Positions 10,301 through 18,631 of a DNA stretch of 64,000 bases are shown here, in pieces. Every line of letters starts with the position of its first letter. The first letter of the stretch is position 1. Source of the stretch: a virus. The notes under the pieces are model-generated. The model did not search any database, had not been told where the DNA came from, and saw only the letters and a list, made by a program, of their open reading frames with translations. The translations under genes were made by a program, and so were the position numbers. The stretch is from positions 1 through 64,000 of IMG/VR virus record IMGVR_UViG_3300034103_002674. One strand, 5' to 3'.

Positions 10301-11063
10301 TATCTTCCACTTGTACTCGCAAGGGAACCACGTCATACAACCCCAACGATGAGCTGGTAGTAGGGGAAAATGCCTGACTATAGCCCTGCGTTCTATTGTA
10401 GGCATTATCAATTACACTGCAAATCAAATCACTAGCCGATGTATAAAGAGGATCAAGAGTAGAGTCGCCAGGAAGCTTTTTGTCGCTAAAGAAAAGCCTT
10501 CCTTCTCCTTCGTTAGCGTAAAGAAAGTAACGCTGCGAAGCCAAGTCTCTTAATGGTGTCTGGCCAAACGCTGTACGCCCATAGGCAAAACTTTGAATGG
10601 GGCCAGCGCCCACCACTGCAAGCATTTGCATGTATTGACTGGTGCCAAAGCTATGAACGGCAGACCAAACAAGAGACGTATTGACGCGCAAGCCTCCTGC
10701 TAATTTATTTTCGTCAATATTCGTATAGACAAGATTGACGGGCTGCCCATAGCGAGCTACTTCCTGAAAGGAATTAAAACCATAACGTGGGGCAAAAAAT
10801 TGGTTTCGGGACTGTCGTCCCATTGTTTGATCAGGAGCCTGAGGCTTGGGTGCAAGTAATGCAGCACCCACTTGCGCCAAAGTACCAACAATACTGAGAA
10901 TGAGCGCAACAGTTCCGACTTCCAGACCATTGCGTACATCAAGAATGGTGCCTTCTTTATTGTCTCGATAATTTAACCGCGCTAAATAAAATTGCCAATA
11001 TTCTTCTTCTGAAATCTGAAGAGCATCAATTAGAGCGCGTTCGTAGGGGAGGAGGCGTCTCAT
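7374..11063 (-). CDS. Central tail hub / host-specificity protein (lambda J-like) with coiled-coil insert
   Basis: This 1229-residue protein follows K-, L- and M-like tail genes, the position of lambda J. A hydrophobic helix near residues 50-75 (VGTVALILSIVGTLAQVGAALLA) recalls lambda I. Beta-rich hub domains flank a highly charged coiled coil of roughly 220 residues at about 375-600, with many heptads of E, K and R. The C-terminal half (for example YQISRQVRIEAL, FKTFPTESPVSPGSYIYV) resembles the putative tail-component domain of J. It probably forms the baseplate hub and contacts fibres. Confidence 0.75.
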   Translation of the reverse strand: MRRLLPYERALIDALQISEEEYWQFYLARLNYRDNKEGTILDVRNGLEVGTVALILSIVGTLAQVGAALLAPKPQAPDQTMGRQSRNQFFAPRYGFNSFQEVARYGQPVNLVYTNIDENKLAGGLRVNTSLVWSAVHSFGTSQYMQMLAVVGAGPIQSFAYGRTAFGQTPLRDLASQRYFLYANEGEGRLFFSDKKLPGDSTLDPLYTSASDLICSVIDNAYNRTQGYSQAFSPTTSSSLGLYDVVPLRVQVEDRDDEGQLKQDSLGINVSSGRGEYWPSTWPTTGVRPSFPVGNQLTIVFEEDDKKPTDGVERAAIDLRSAYIGTFDSASTYKIGAAKFKLVSDDVKSGSDIEGTFIFQCFESGVLCEEDYATQRYQQNEGDLRRQKRELEATIETLNAEKGAAFAERFKGPGADRIDAFDRELEEIDNNIENATAILKGDLSGTELLNIVKDEGTFGGIRRDIDTLEEQIKRLNDDIESLQNEIDQIRDTPANQRTNSQKRRLDSARAEKNTKIANKKEKRIELRDQFARLSTRAIEQGLYDNNKNTNLKEERRALKQRKRRLENQREKIAATVERDYAAEQAAQAVWTSQYNSANKDLNDTIKLLKDEDSWNDYFNTKCIAKVDEIRYEAITKCEVINFSFKAKIFQRIQGRMNKYAEEDQQGHKDSDNGIRNRTSMFWLWYKKPTETEYKLVPYVFGVRSGKELDSYVNLRFVAPSKEKWQFKLDPIVDLAAELRTHNSGNDMQMIYLRTAGYGGSIGGQQLSFGNGFSVVYRGRNPISTIRRRPPLNRTPKFVDEWGLFSLRSDTQISFSFESGPEITLVAVTEQQKQPLTSDIYDGMSMFGLNIYSGQGVKDLRSLSVWVNRGKKVRKFLDFNGNYESSPSSSTSYAPEIFLDTVLDEENGIKAYANINGIDTKQLSISQAFCEKNELFMDGVIADPGAWREFWAEVAPFSLLEFARIGGKEALVPAVPYDSLYQISRQVRIEALFNQGNILEDSYKEEFLDYGDNTQDLIATIVYRDTVNDNVFPQNTSVQIHKSDPDFVEANSIRQTFDLSAFVSSREQAIKYGKLLCQQRRFSRRAIEFKTFPTESPVSPGSYIYVQLDQNQWDDIRSGIVEEDGRLNIPLAEDVVNGSYTVLLYNGQDSPTKLSSVSISDNQSSSLTSYEGWLFVLGTQLTTKRVFRVTEVSMEEEGEITISAIEHPCDESGGSTLSKIANFDDAFAID

Positions 11064-11455
11064 TCTTTGATATCAGGCAACATTTTAAACAGCTTTAACG
11101 ATGGAAAAGATGGCGACCAGTATGATCGCCCTCCCCGCGAAACTGTAAGTATTCCACCATCATAAGCCACGCCAACTGCTATTTCACCGCCTGGTCTTGG
11201 AAGAACAATCGCTACGTTTCCATTTTCTCGCTGTTTTGTCCTTTTGCCATTTTCAAAAAGCCATCTAATGATTCGCTTCATGGGCAAATTTCCAGAATCA
11301 TATTCATCGTATGCCCATCGAAAATCATCTTCGTAATCATAAAGACCAAGGCGACGCCTTACTTCGCAAACCAACATAAAACAATCGCTCTTTCCTTCTC
11401 CTTCGCAAAAGCGAGCCCTGCGCTCGTAAGAAAGGCCAATTAAATCATTAATCAT
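11060..11455 (-). CDS. NlpC/P60-type tail assembly protein (lambda K-like), catalytic His apparently lost
   Basis: The motif GKSDCFMLVCEVRRRLG near residues 21-37 matches the catalytic Cys helix of NlpC/P60 peptidases found in tail protein K. The strand that normally carries the catalytic His (HVGIY-type) reads IAVGVAYDGG, with Ala in the His position. The 131-residue length fits a bare peptidase domain. It overlaps the hub gene by 4 bp and the L-like gene by 4 bp. It could still process or scaffold the tail tip, or be a structural relic. Confidence 0.6.
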   Translation of the reverse strand: MINDLIGLSYERRARFCEGEGKSDCFMLVCEVRRRLGLYDYEDDFRWAYDEYDSGNLPMKRIIRWLFENGKRTKQRENGNVAIVLPRPGGEIAVGVAYDGGILTVSRGGRSYWSPSFPSLKLFKMLPDIKE

Positions 11456-11973
11456 CGCAAGCTTACTTCTGCATTTAAGGGAAGAATCCCAACGTTTTTA
11501 GAAGTGAATGTACGGCGTGGAAAGTTTGCTCCTACGCTGTCCATTGCAGAGCGAAATCGGAGTTCAACAGTTGTATCGTCAAACGAAGCCCCCACACCAA
11601 CATAGAACTCTTCGTATTGCGCTGTGGCAGAAGCAAGACTATAAGATGCGTAGTCTGTAATATCGCCAGTACTTGCCATCCACACTGTCTTCAAAGAAAG
11701 CTTGCTAAGCCTATTCCCTTCTCCTTCTTCTACCATGGCGATAGTGAATTCACTATGAGGGAACAACAAGCGCAAAATACTATTGTCTCCATTTAATGCC
11801 GCCAGGGCGCCTTCGGCTCTAAAAGGAGCGAAACGATAAGTGGGGGAAGCCGTGCCAGGCACTGCCACTGCAGTGAAGTCCTTACCAAAAAAATAGTTCT
11901 GGTAGTAATGACTGCGCCCATTTGCAGTTTCGATGAAAGCAAAATTGGCGATATGGACAGTGGTATTAGACAT
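11452..11973 (-). CDS. Minor tail protein L-like (DUF1833-type)
   Basis: This 173-residue protein ends with VELRFRSAMDSVGANFPRRTFTS, which matches the C-terminal pattern of DUF1833/tail protein L-like proteins. It sits between the M-like and K-like genes, in the order M, L, K, J expected for lambdoid tails. It probably forms part of the tail tip complex. No Fe-S cysteine cluster like that of lambda L is present. Confidence 0.6.
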   Translation of the reverse strand: MSNTTVHIANFAFIETANGRSHYYQNYFFGKDFTAVAVPGTASPTYRFAPFRAEGALAALNGDNSILRLLFPHSEFTIAMVEEGEGNRLSKLSLKTVWMASTGDITDYASYSLASATAQYEEFYVGVGASFDDTTVELRFRSAMDSVGANFPRRTFTSKNVGILPLNAEVSLR

Positions 11974-11975
11974 AA

Positions 11976-12371
11976 TTAAGCGCCAGAATAGTCCAATTCG
12001 CCAATAAGCCTCACTGTAACAGTGCTTCGCCCATTGAATATGCTTTCTACTTGCGGAGGTTCAGCGTATTCCCAAAGAATATTAGTCGGCGCTTGCACAA
12101 CGCCACGAAGGCTATCGCTCATGCCAGAGAAAATTTCATTTGGCAATGCAAAACGCGTGTAGTTTCCACCCTGCGCATAGTAATGATCAAGAATGAGCTT
12201 TACATTGGCGTCAGTGATATTGGCAAACTCTAGTTCGATGGAATGACCAAATGAACGATTGCCGAAGATGCGTTTTACAGTAGCACCAGAAAGCCCCCGA
12301 TAGATTTTTGTTGGAAATTGTCCTGGCGAATAGGATCGTCCAGTTGGCCTAATAGAAGGAAAATTTGCCAT
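11976..12371 (-). CDS. Minor tail protein M-like
   Basis: This 131-residue protein lies directly after the tape measure gene (1-bp junction), the place of lambda gpM. Its sequence (IELEFANITDANVKLILDHYYAQGG, TVRLIGEL near the end) resembles tail proteins I remember from cyanophages. It probably caps the tape-measure end of the tail tip. Function is inferred mainly from position. Confidence 0.6.
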   Translation of the reverse strand: MANFPSIRPTGRSYSPGQFPTKIYRGLSGATVKRIFGNRSFGHSIELEFANITDANVKLILDHYYAQGGNYTRFALPNEIFSGMSDSLRGVVQAPTNILWEYAEPPQVESIFNGRSTVTVRLIGELDYSGA

Positions 12372-15300
12372 TAGCGCATACCAATGCGAGAGCGAGTGGA
12401 GGGGCTTTGTTGTATCTTATCTAAGGTCATGCTCATGCCTCTGGCAGCGCCGCCTGCAATGGATGCACGGCGCGTTTCTGCCATGGCCATTTCTAATTGT
12501 TCGCGGCTTACATACTCTACGCCATTGATCTTAGTGGTCTCGAATTTCATGTTCAACGTGGGAGATTGAGGCATACCAGGGGCATTTCCTCCCATTAGAT
12601 CACGGGCAGATTTGCCGCCAAGCTGCACGGGAATGCTCTTGCCATCGGGAAGAGGGACAATGGCTTCGTTGTAACGTCCTTCGCCTACAAGGCCAAGAGT
12701 GGGACCGGAAACGACGCCGCCGTTGGCAAAGGCGCGGAAACCTCCGGGAGCAATGCCACCATTTGCAAAGCCTGCAAAATTCGGAGCCATGTTCCCAGCC
12801 GCATCTGTATATTGCCGCATAGGAGCAAGAGTGCCTTCTGTAATGCCAGTTTTTGACATGTCCGCTCCGCCCCCTCCAAGACCTGCAAACATTTTTGCAA
12901 TGCCAATGGCGATATAAGTGGCAATCATTTGTGAAGCAGCTTGAGAAAGCGCTTGGCCAACGCTTTCTAGGAATCCTGCAAACACTTCCTTGGCAGTAGC
13001 AGTGCCGCTGATCATGTTTGCCACGCCTTCTGTAAGGACATTAGCGAAAGCTCCGCTCACGCCCTGAATGGCGCCTTGCAGCCCTTCAAAAACGCTACGA
13101 AGCTGCATTGCGGCTGTTTCCACATTGGCAAGTTGCGTGGCGTAATCTTCGTCGCCATACTGCTCCATCGCTCTCTCAAAGACGTTTGCAGCACCGCCAG
13201 TGAAACCAGCTTGCAATCCAGTGCCAATTGTTTCCAATCCTCTTTGAGCAGAAGTTAAAGCAGTTTGTTTTTCCAAAAGCTTCACATTTTCAAGGCGCTG
13301 AGCGATAATTTGAGTGAGTAAATCAAGCTCTCCCTTCGCAATGTCTCTTTCATCTGCAGCCAAGTCTGCATATCTTTCTTTGACTGCCAGTTCAGCTTCT
13401 TGAGCAGAAGTAAGTTCAAGGCGACCATCTTTCAGAGCCTCCATTTGCAGGGCCTGCCTCTGAATTCCTAGCGTTTCGCGATCAATCTCATCAATGATGG
13501 GCTTAATAATCTTTTGGCGAGCTGCTCCAATTGCTAAATTGCGCTTGTCTTCCGCGATGGTTAAAGCATTGTTTTTGTTGATTTCTAAATCTTTCAACTT
13601 AAGAGCTTTGTCTGCAGCGCTTAAATTGTCTTTATTTGTCTTATCAACTTCCAAGCGATAACGCTCGGCTATTTCAAGCTTTGCGGTTTCCAGCTCTAGT
13701 TCTGCTAACGAAATATCGTATTGAGTTTGCGAAATAAGCTGACCTTGCAGTTGTTTATCAAGGCGTTGTTTTTCAATGTCAAACTGATCTTGAATAAATT
13801 GTAGTTGGCTTCTGCTATATTCATCAAGCTCTTTGCCTTTTTTCTTTTTCCCTTCCCCTTCACTAGGTGGAATTGCGCCAAGCACGGCAGGAGCTTGAGC
13901 CTGCTGTTCTTCGAAGCTGATCTGCTTTTGTCTAAAAGCAGCTTCAGACTGCAACCGCTGCGCCTGGGGCGCTAAAGCCATCGCCTCGCTTCTCTTCACA
14001 TAGATTGGTCCACCTGGGGCCTGTTGCGAACGAATGGGGCCAAGCTCTTGAAGCTGCTTGAGCTCTTTTTCACTTACGGGAACAAGTCGATCTCCACCTG
14101 GCTGCTGAGCACCGCCACGTCCCGCTATTGCCCCAATTGTCTGATAAGCCGATTGTGCTTGCTGCTCTGCTGCGCGAGCCTCAGTCTGAGACATGGAGCG
14201 AATGGCTTGTGCCGCACCCATCGCCTTTGCCTTGGTATCAGCCAGCGCCTGATTCATTGTCAGGAATTTTTCAATGAGCATACTGATGCCCACAACAACC
14301 AGGCCAACGCCAGTTGTCGCGAAGAAAGTGCGCAAGGTGATGCCAGCAGTGCGGATGGAAGCTGCAGTAGTCTGCGCTGTAGCGCCTGTTGCAGCCATCA
14401 TCCCCCTGAACGCTGATAAAGTCGAAGTACCAGAAGCAACTCTTGCATTGAAAATTAATAGTTGCAATGCATTAGCAGCCCACAATCCACGCATCACGCC
14501 AAGTGCAATATTGATGGGGAGAGCAATTGCATAAAGCTTTGCAAGATAACCAACAATTGGATTGCCAGCAATTTGCAAGAATACCTTGCCAACATCAAGA
14601 GCAACCCTCGCGAGTTCTCCTAGCTGAACAACAAAAGTAGAAACATTTTGTCCAATGCCATCAAACGCTGGGCGCAACCGCTCCAGCTCTTGCGCAATGG
14701 CAAATCCTCCTGCTGTTTTGGCTGCAGTGCCAGTAAAGAATGTATTAAGCCCATCAGTAAGCTGCTTAATTCCATCCGTCATCGGAACAACAACACTATT
14801 CAAGAATCCCACTGCAATGGGCTCAAAGCTCTCGTAGAAAAGAGCCATTGAGTTTTGCATGCGGTTCATTACGCCCTGGAAGGTTCGTGCCGCTCCTTCA
14901 GCGCCAGGGCCAAACTCTTTATTCATTACGATGGTTACATTTTTCAACAATGCGACCATCGCCTCGCCTTTATAAGCGCCCTCTTCTAGGGCGGCAGAGA
15001 AATCCTGGATAGCTTTAGGCCCTTCAAATCCTGCCGCTTCAGCAAACAATGCCATCGCGCCAGGCAGTACGTCACCTAACTGCCCCTTGAGTTCTTCGCT
15101 CATCACTTGTCCTTTGCTTGCCATCTGAGCAAAGGCATAGTTCACGCGATCAACTTTATCTGCGCTCATGCCAAACGTGGCCGCAGCTTTTGTAATGCCG
15201 GTGAATAAATCACGGATTTCATCGCCACTAAAACCAGCCGGAGCCATGGAAGCATATAGCTTGGTAAAACCATCACGGGCCGATTGCAAGGGCACGTTAT

Positions 15301-16945
15301 ATCTCTCCATAAGCCCAAGCAAGAGCTCATTAGAAGCTCGCGCTTCTTCTGCTGAAGGCGTCACTGCATTCAGCGTATTTCTAAAGCTTTGTAGCTGGCC
15401 AACTGCTGCACCTACTTGTGCGGGAAGATTTTGAATGAATGCAAGCAATTTATAAGCCTGTCCAAATAAGACCACTTGCTTAGCGGCAAAGCCAAATTCT
15501 TCACCAAGCTCTCTGATTGTTCCAGTGCCTGGAAGATTAACTCCTCCAACGGCCCGACCAAAATCACCAGCACCTGGAATCATGCCGCCAAAGCCACCAA
15601 ATCGTCCGCCGCCTCCACCGGCAGGAGGCTGCGCTCCACCACCTCCAAACATGCTGCTTTGAGGAGTGATGCGACCCAGCGGCGACGAAGGATACATCAT
15701 TCCGCTCATTGGGAATTGTTCCATTGAGCCTCTGCCAATCATCCCTGACATTGGGAATTGTCCCATTGAACCAAGTGGCGATGAAGGCCCAATGGGAAGC
15801 CCAAGTAGCCTGTTTGCTTTGTTCAAAGAATATTGTGCAGCTCGGCTCAAAGGAACGTTTTCAGCCCCAATCATTGGTGCTGTAATTGGAGGAAGCCCCT
15901 TAAACATTTGCTGGGTCATTCGCGAGGCGCTAGTCTGCCCCGCTGCTGGCAATAGCTTTTGCGTCTGAGCACTATTTGCCGCTTTGGCGACCACCTGCAT
16001 AATGCCTTTGCCAATTTGACCCACCCATGGATCAGAAATATTGACTGTTCTTGTGTAGTCAGAAAAATCTTTTGCAATTGCTTTCAGCAAAGGGTCAAAT
16101 GCTCTCGGGGCATTAAAGCCAGGAAGAGTAAAACCCTCAGGAAATTGTTGCTGAAATGCCGCTTGGCGATTAGCCGCACCAACCAAATCGGTTGTAATGC
16201 GACTTTCCGGCATCATGCGCAGCATACGTTGCGCAGCACGAGGATTGCTGGTTAAATTAGCCATGCGATCCAGCATCTCATTGAGATTGGGCATGGAACG
16301 CGCAGCACTTGTTTGAGCCTGCCCACGAATGGGGCGAAGCTTCATTTGTAAGTCTTTTAATCCTTCAAAGACTGCATCTGCAATACCATCTGCTTCTTCT
16401 ACTAGTTTTTTCGCCTGCGCCGCAAGATCTTTCCTTCCTCCAGTTGGCGTGCCTCCTAAATCGCGAATGATTTTTTCTAGACCAGCAATGTTGTATCCAC
16501 CTTTGCTCAATGATCCCTTTTCAAGACGCGATAAAACCGCTTGTCTTGCAATGCGCTCTTGCGCTTGTTGCACGCCAAAAGCACGCCCAATCAGTCCCTG
16601 TTCGCGCATGAAGCGCTCAAGGCCAGCGGCTCCTTGCGGTCCCTGGGAAAAAGCTCCTCCCGCAGCGGCTTTAACCTTGCCGCTTAATTCCGTAAGTTTA
16701 CGAGCAAGCGTGTCTGCTTTCGCAATTTCAGCAGATAAATTTGTTTCGATATTTAAGCGATAATTTCTCCGCCTAATATTTGCACCAAGAGCATTAAGCT
16801 CATTCTGTACACTACGTCTATCAAATCTAATTTGCACCGGCAATGGAGTGCCAGCAGCAGCCTGCCCAAGGCCCGCTAATTGCTGCCTGAAGAAGGCTAG
16901 GTCAAGACTTACCTTAAGCTTCAATTCGGCGTCTTGAGCTGCCAT
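12371..16945 (-). CDS. Tail tape measure protein
   Basis: At 1524 residues this is the longest protein in the window. It holds the tape-measure N-terminal signature at about 575-660 (FGMSADKVDRVNYAFAQMASKGQVMSEELKGQ is within it), Gly/Pro-rich spacers at about 390-455, hydrophobic segments at about 790-860, and long helical regions rich in Gln, Glu and Lys at about 900-1220. It sets tail length and is ejected with DNA in known siphophages. It lies right after the G/GT chaperone pair, as expected. By the usual rule of about 1.5 angstrom per residue the tail would be about 0.2 micrometre long (inference). Confidence 0.9.
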   Translation of the reverse strand: MAAQDAELKLKVSLDLAFFRQQLAGLGQAAAGTPLPVQIRFDRRSVQNELNALGANIRRRNYRLNIETNLSAEIAKADTLARKLTELSGKVKAAAGGAFSQGPQGAAGLERFMREQGLIGRAFGVQQAQERIARQAVLSRLEKGSLSKGGYNIAGLEKIIRDLGGTPTGGRKDLAAQAKKLVEEADGIADAVFEGLKDLQMKLRPIRGQAQTSAARSMPNLNEMLDRMANLTSNPRAAQRMLRMMPESRITTDLVGAANRQAAFQQQFPEGFTLPGFNAPRAFDPLLKAIAKDFSDYTRTVNISDPWVGQIGKGIMQVVAKAANSAQTQKLLPAAGQTSASRMTQQMFKGLPPITAPMIGAENVPLSRAAQYSLNKANRLLGLPIGPSSPLGSMGQFPMSGMIGRGSMEQFPMSGMMYPSSPLGRITPQSSMFGGGGAQPPAGGGGGRFGGFGGMIPGAGDFGRAVGGVNLPGTGTIRELGEEFGFAAKQVVLFGQAYKLLAFIQNLPAQVGAAVGQLQSFRNTLNAVTPSAEEARASNELLLGLMERYNVPLQSARDGFTKLYASMAPAGFSGDEIRDLFTGITKAAATFGMSADKVDRVNYAFAQMASKGQVMSEELKGQLGDVLPGAMALFAEAAGFEGPKAIQDFSAALEEGAYKGEAMVALLKNVTIVMNKEFGPGAEGAARTFQGVMNRMQNSMALFYESFEPIAVGFLNSVVVPMTDGIKQLTDGLNTFFTGTAAKTAGGFAIAQELERLRPAFDGIGQNVSTFVVQLGELARVALDVGKVFLQIAGNPIVGYLAKLYAIALPINIALGVMRGLWAANALQLLIFNARVASGTSTLSAFRGMMAATGATAQTTAASIRTAGITLRTFFATTGVGLVVVGISMLIEKFLTMNQALADTKAKAMGAAQAIRSMSQTEARAAEQQAQSAYQTIGAIAGRGGAQQPGGDRLVPVSEKELKQLQELGPIRSQQAPGGPIYVKRSEAMALAPQAQRLQSEAAFRQKQISFEEQQAQAPAVLGAIPPSEGEGKKKKGKELDEYSRSQLQFIQDQFDIEKQRLDKQLQGQLISQTQYDISLAELELETAKLEIAERYRLEVDKTNKDNLSAADKALKLKDLEINKNNALTIAEDKRNLAIGAARQKIIKPIIDEIDRETLGIQRQALQMEALKDGRLELTSAQEAELAVKERYADLAADERDIAKGELDLLTQIIAQRLENVKLLEKQTALTSAQRGLETIGTGLQAGFTGGAANVFERAMEQYGDEDYATQLANVETAAMQLRSVFEGLQGAIQGVSGAFANVLTEGVANMISGTATAKEVFAGFLESVGQALSQAASQMIATYIAIGIAKMFAGLGGGGADMSKTGITEGTLAPMRQYTDAAGNMAPNFAGFANGGIAPGGFRAFANGGVVSGPTLGLVGEGRYNEAIVPLPDGKSIPVQLGGKSARDLMGGNAPGMPQSPTLNMKFETTKINGVEYVSREQLEMAMAETRRASIAGGAARGMSMTLDKIQQSPSTRSRIGMR

Positions 16946-16985
16946 CTTGCTTTCTAATCACAGTCCCTTCATTCTATAATCATTG

Positions 16986-17447
16986 CTATTGATTACGTCC
17001 AGAAAAGTTTTTTAAATCATCAGCCAGCAAAGCAATAACTCTGCCGTCCATTTTTCTGGTTTTCATTAAACGTTGAAAAACAATCAAGCTCGCGTCGGTG
17101 ACGCCTGTATCTTTTTGTAAAGATTTTGTATCAAACGGCAGGAAGTCTTCCGGCTTAATTTTAGACTTGCGTCCAGCCATCATGCCCGCAGCCATTGTGC
17201 CAAGCTTTGCAATAGCAACGCTTTGCACATTGTATTTTGCAATGTCGTGCTTATCCAAATATTTCAATGCACGCTTAATATCAGACAATTGCTGCAGGCC
17301 AAATTGATCGGCATGCCATCGCCGATCATTAAAATCCGATGCAGAAAGTCGGAAATAAATCTCGTTCCAATCCGTTAAGCCTTTGAGCTGGTTACGCGCT
17401 CGCGCTTCCAGCATTTCCGCTACTGAGGAGAATTCCTCTTCGTTGCT
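16986..17447 (-). CDS. Tail assembly chaperone T-domain, reached by -1 frameshift (GT-like)
   Basis: This frame is open from the slip site at 17447 through SNEEEFSSVAEMLEARARNQL to its stop at 16986. It has no well-placed start of its own. Lambda G/GT proteins are known to be made this way just upstream of the tape measure gene, and the order here is the same. The fused product would share residues 1-169 or so of the upstream 178-residue gene. The product would be a non-structural chaperone that recruits tube subunits to the tape measure. Confidence 0.75.
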   Translation of the reverse strand, partial: SNEEEFSSVAEMLEARARNQLKGLTDWNEIYFRLSASDFNDRRWHADQFGLQQLSDIKRALKYLDKHDIAKYNVQSVAIAKLGTMAAGMMAGRKSKIKPEDFLPFDTKSLQKDTGVTDASLIVFQRLMKTRKMDGRVIALLADDLKNFSGRNQ

Positions 17448-17956
17448 TTTTTTGCGGCCACTGCCTCCTGCGTCTCAGCATTTTGCTCTTCAGCAATAAA
17501 CTCAACCACTTTAGTAATGGCTTTGCGCGGAAGATTTTTTGTATCTTCCATGTCCCAGTCAGACAAATCTTGCCATTCACCATCAATCATTCCCTGACCA
17601 CGAGAGCGCATGAAGGCAGTCACCATGCGGGCATTGGTGCTCTCTACCGACGAGCCGCTAGTAATCATGCTTAATGTTTCTTCCGTATATTCCGAAAGAA
17701 GTTCTGCTTCAGTGATAGAACCACCACCACCTTGCAATAGGCCAAAAGCTTCATCCAGAGGAATCTCTTTGTCTTTTGCAATGCGCTTAGCAAGTTGTAC
17801 AGCGCGAATAGTAGCCTGACTTTGAAGCTTGCTAATCTCTTCTTGCTCAATGGCTTCGGCAACTAGCCAGCCGCCATATTTCTTCAGACGGATACCTGGC
17901 AGAAGCTCGCAATACTCTTCAGCCTTGGTCTGCAGAAGGAAGCTGTATTTGCTCAT
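17420..17956 (-). CDS. Tail assembly chaperone G-like
   Basis: This acidic 178-residue helical protein sits two genes before the tape measure. Its C-terminus (AVAAKKATKRNSPQ) is encoded over the slippery run, so a fraction of ribosomes should extend it into the T-like frame. Family assignment comes from position and the frameshift architecture and not from sequence motifs. It overlaps the upstream 87-residue gene by 38 bp. Confidence 0.7.
   Translation of the reverse strand: MSKYSFLLQTKAEEYCELLPGIRLKKYGGWLVAEAIEQEEISKLQSQATIRAVQLAKRIAKDKEIPLDEAFGLLQGGGGSITEAELLSEYTEETLSMITSGSSVESTNARMVTAFMRSRGQGMIDGEWQDLSDWDMEDTKNLPRKAITKVVEFIAEEQNAETQEAVAAKKATKRNSPQ
17447..17453 (-). promoter_or_regulatory. 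Programmed -1 frameshift site A AAA AAA (G/GT-like)
   Basis: On the minus strand the codons GCA AAA AAA G give the slippery heptamer A AAA AAA in the zero frame. A GGAGG stimulator lies 10 nt upstream (17464-17468). A perfect 5-bp stem GAGGA/TCCTC (17434-17438 with 17425-17429, loop of 4) begins 8 nt downstream. A -1 slip puts ribosomes exactly into the open frame that ends at 16986. Confidence 0.8.
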
Positions 17957-18182
17957 GATCGAGAACGTTTAACAATGCGTTGAATACCTTCACTCTTTCG
18001 CTGCTAGAGCGAAATTCTTTAGGCACTTCAACCAACATTGAATGAATTTCGTTGCTTATTCTAAGCGTCTCTTCCCGACAGGAAATAAGGCATAATATGC
18101 CAACGTCTAGAGCCATGCCGTTAAGCTCGCAATTAATGGCATGCACAGTATTATCCTGGCTCCATAGATAATCGATGTTCAT
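17919..18182 (-). CDS. Hypothetical 87-residue tail-region protein
   Basis: The frame starts MNIDYLWSQDNTVHAINCEL and overlaps its neighbours by 4 bp upstream (ATGA) and 38 bp downstream, typical of a packed operon. It has no recognisable motif. A role in tail assembly or head-tail joining is possible from its place between the connector genes and the G-like chaperone. Confidence 0.6.
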   Translation of the reverse strand: MNIDYLWSQDNTVHAINCELNGMALDVGILCLISCREETLRISNEIHSMLVEVPKEFRSSSERVKVFNALLNVLDHEQIQLPSADQG

Positions 18183-18631
18183 CCGCCCAATGCTTTACGT
18201 ATTCGCGATCTTAGCTCCTTGCTTACATTGCTACTTGCAAATAGATCGCGCTGCTGAAACACGTCTGTCCACTGCCTTGGCGCCAAATTAGTTGACAGTC
18301 CTTCATGAACATACCACGCATAGCCTCTTCCTGAACTATTCTTTGCATCCCAGTCCCACGATGCAGTGATATCTATGCTTCCTTGCGTAATTTTAAAGCT
18401 ATCCCTACCACTTCTATAAAGATCACCAAGATCGAAAATGTTACGTGGATCCCTGGCAAGCTCTCCGCTTTTCCTTTCTGTCTCTCCAGGATAGTTCCAC
18501 TTGTCTTCCGTGAATTGTCCACGAAAATAATCGTTCGCATCAAAACGTGCCCAAGTTTCAAAAGCTTGCGCTAATTTCTGCTCAAGAATTTTTCCATTAA
18601 TAATTGAGCCTCCATTAATGACTCCACTCAT
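18179..18631 (-). CDS. Head-tail joining or tail completion protein (HK97 gp10-like?)
   Basis: This 150-residue protein combines a helical N-terminus (ILEQKLAQAFETWA) with a middle that is Trp and Gly rich and a basic C-terminal helix (SKELRSRIRKAL). That layout and position are consistent with the HK97 gp10/minor tail Z group. The match is weak and rests on gene order. It shares a 4-bp ATGA overlap with both neighbours. Confidence 0.45.
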   Translation of the reverse strand: MSGVINGGSIINGKILEQKLAQAFETWARFDANDYFRGQFTEDKWNYPGETERKSGELARDPRNIFDLGDLYRSGRDSFKITQGSIDITASWDWDAKNSSGRGYAWYVHEGLSTNLAPRQWTDVFQQRDLFASSNVSKELRSRIRKALGG

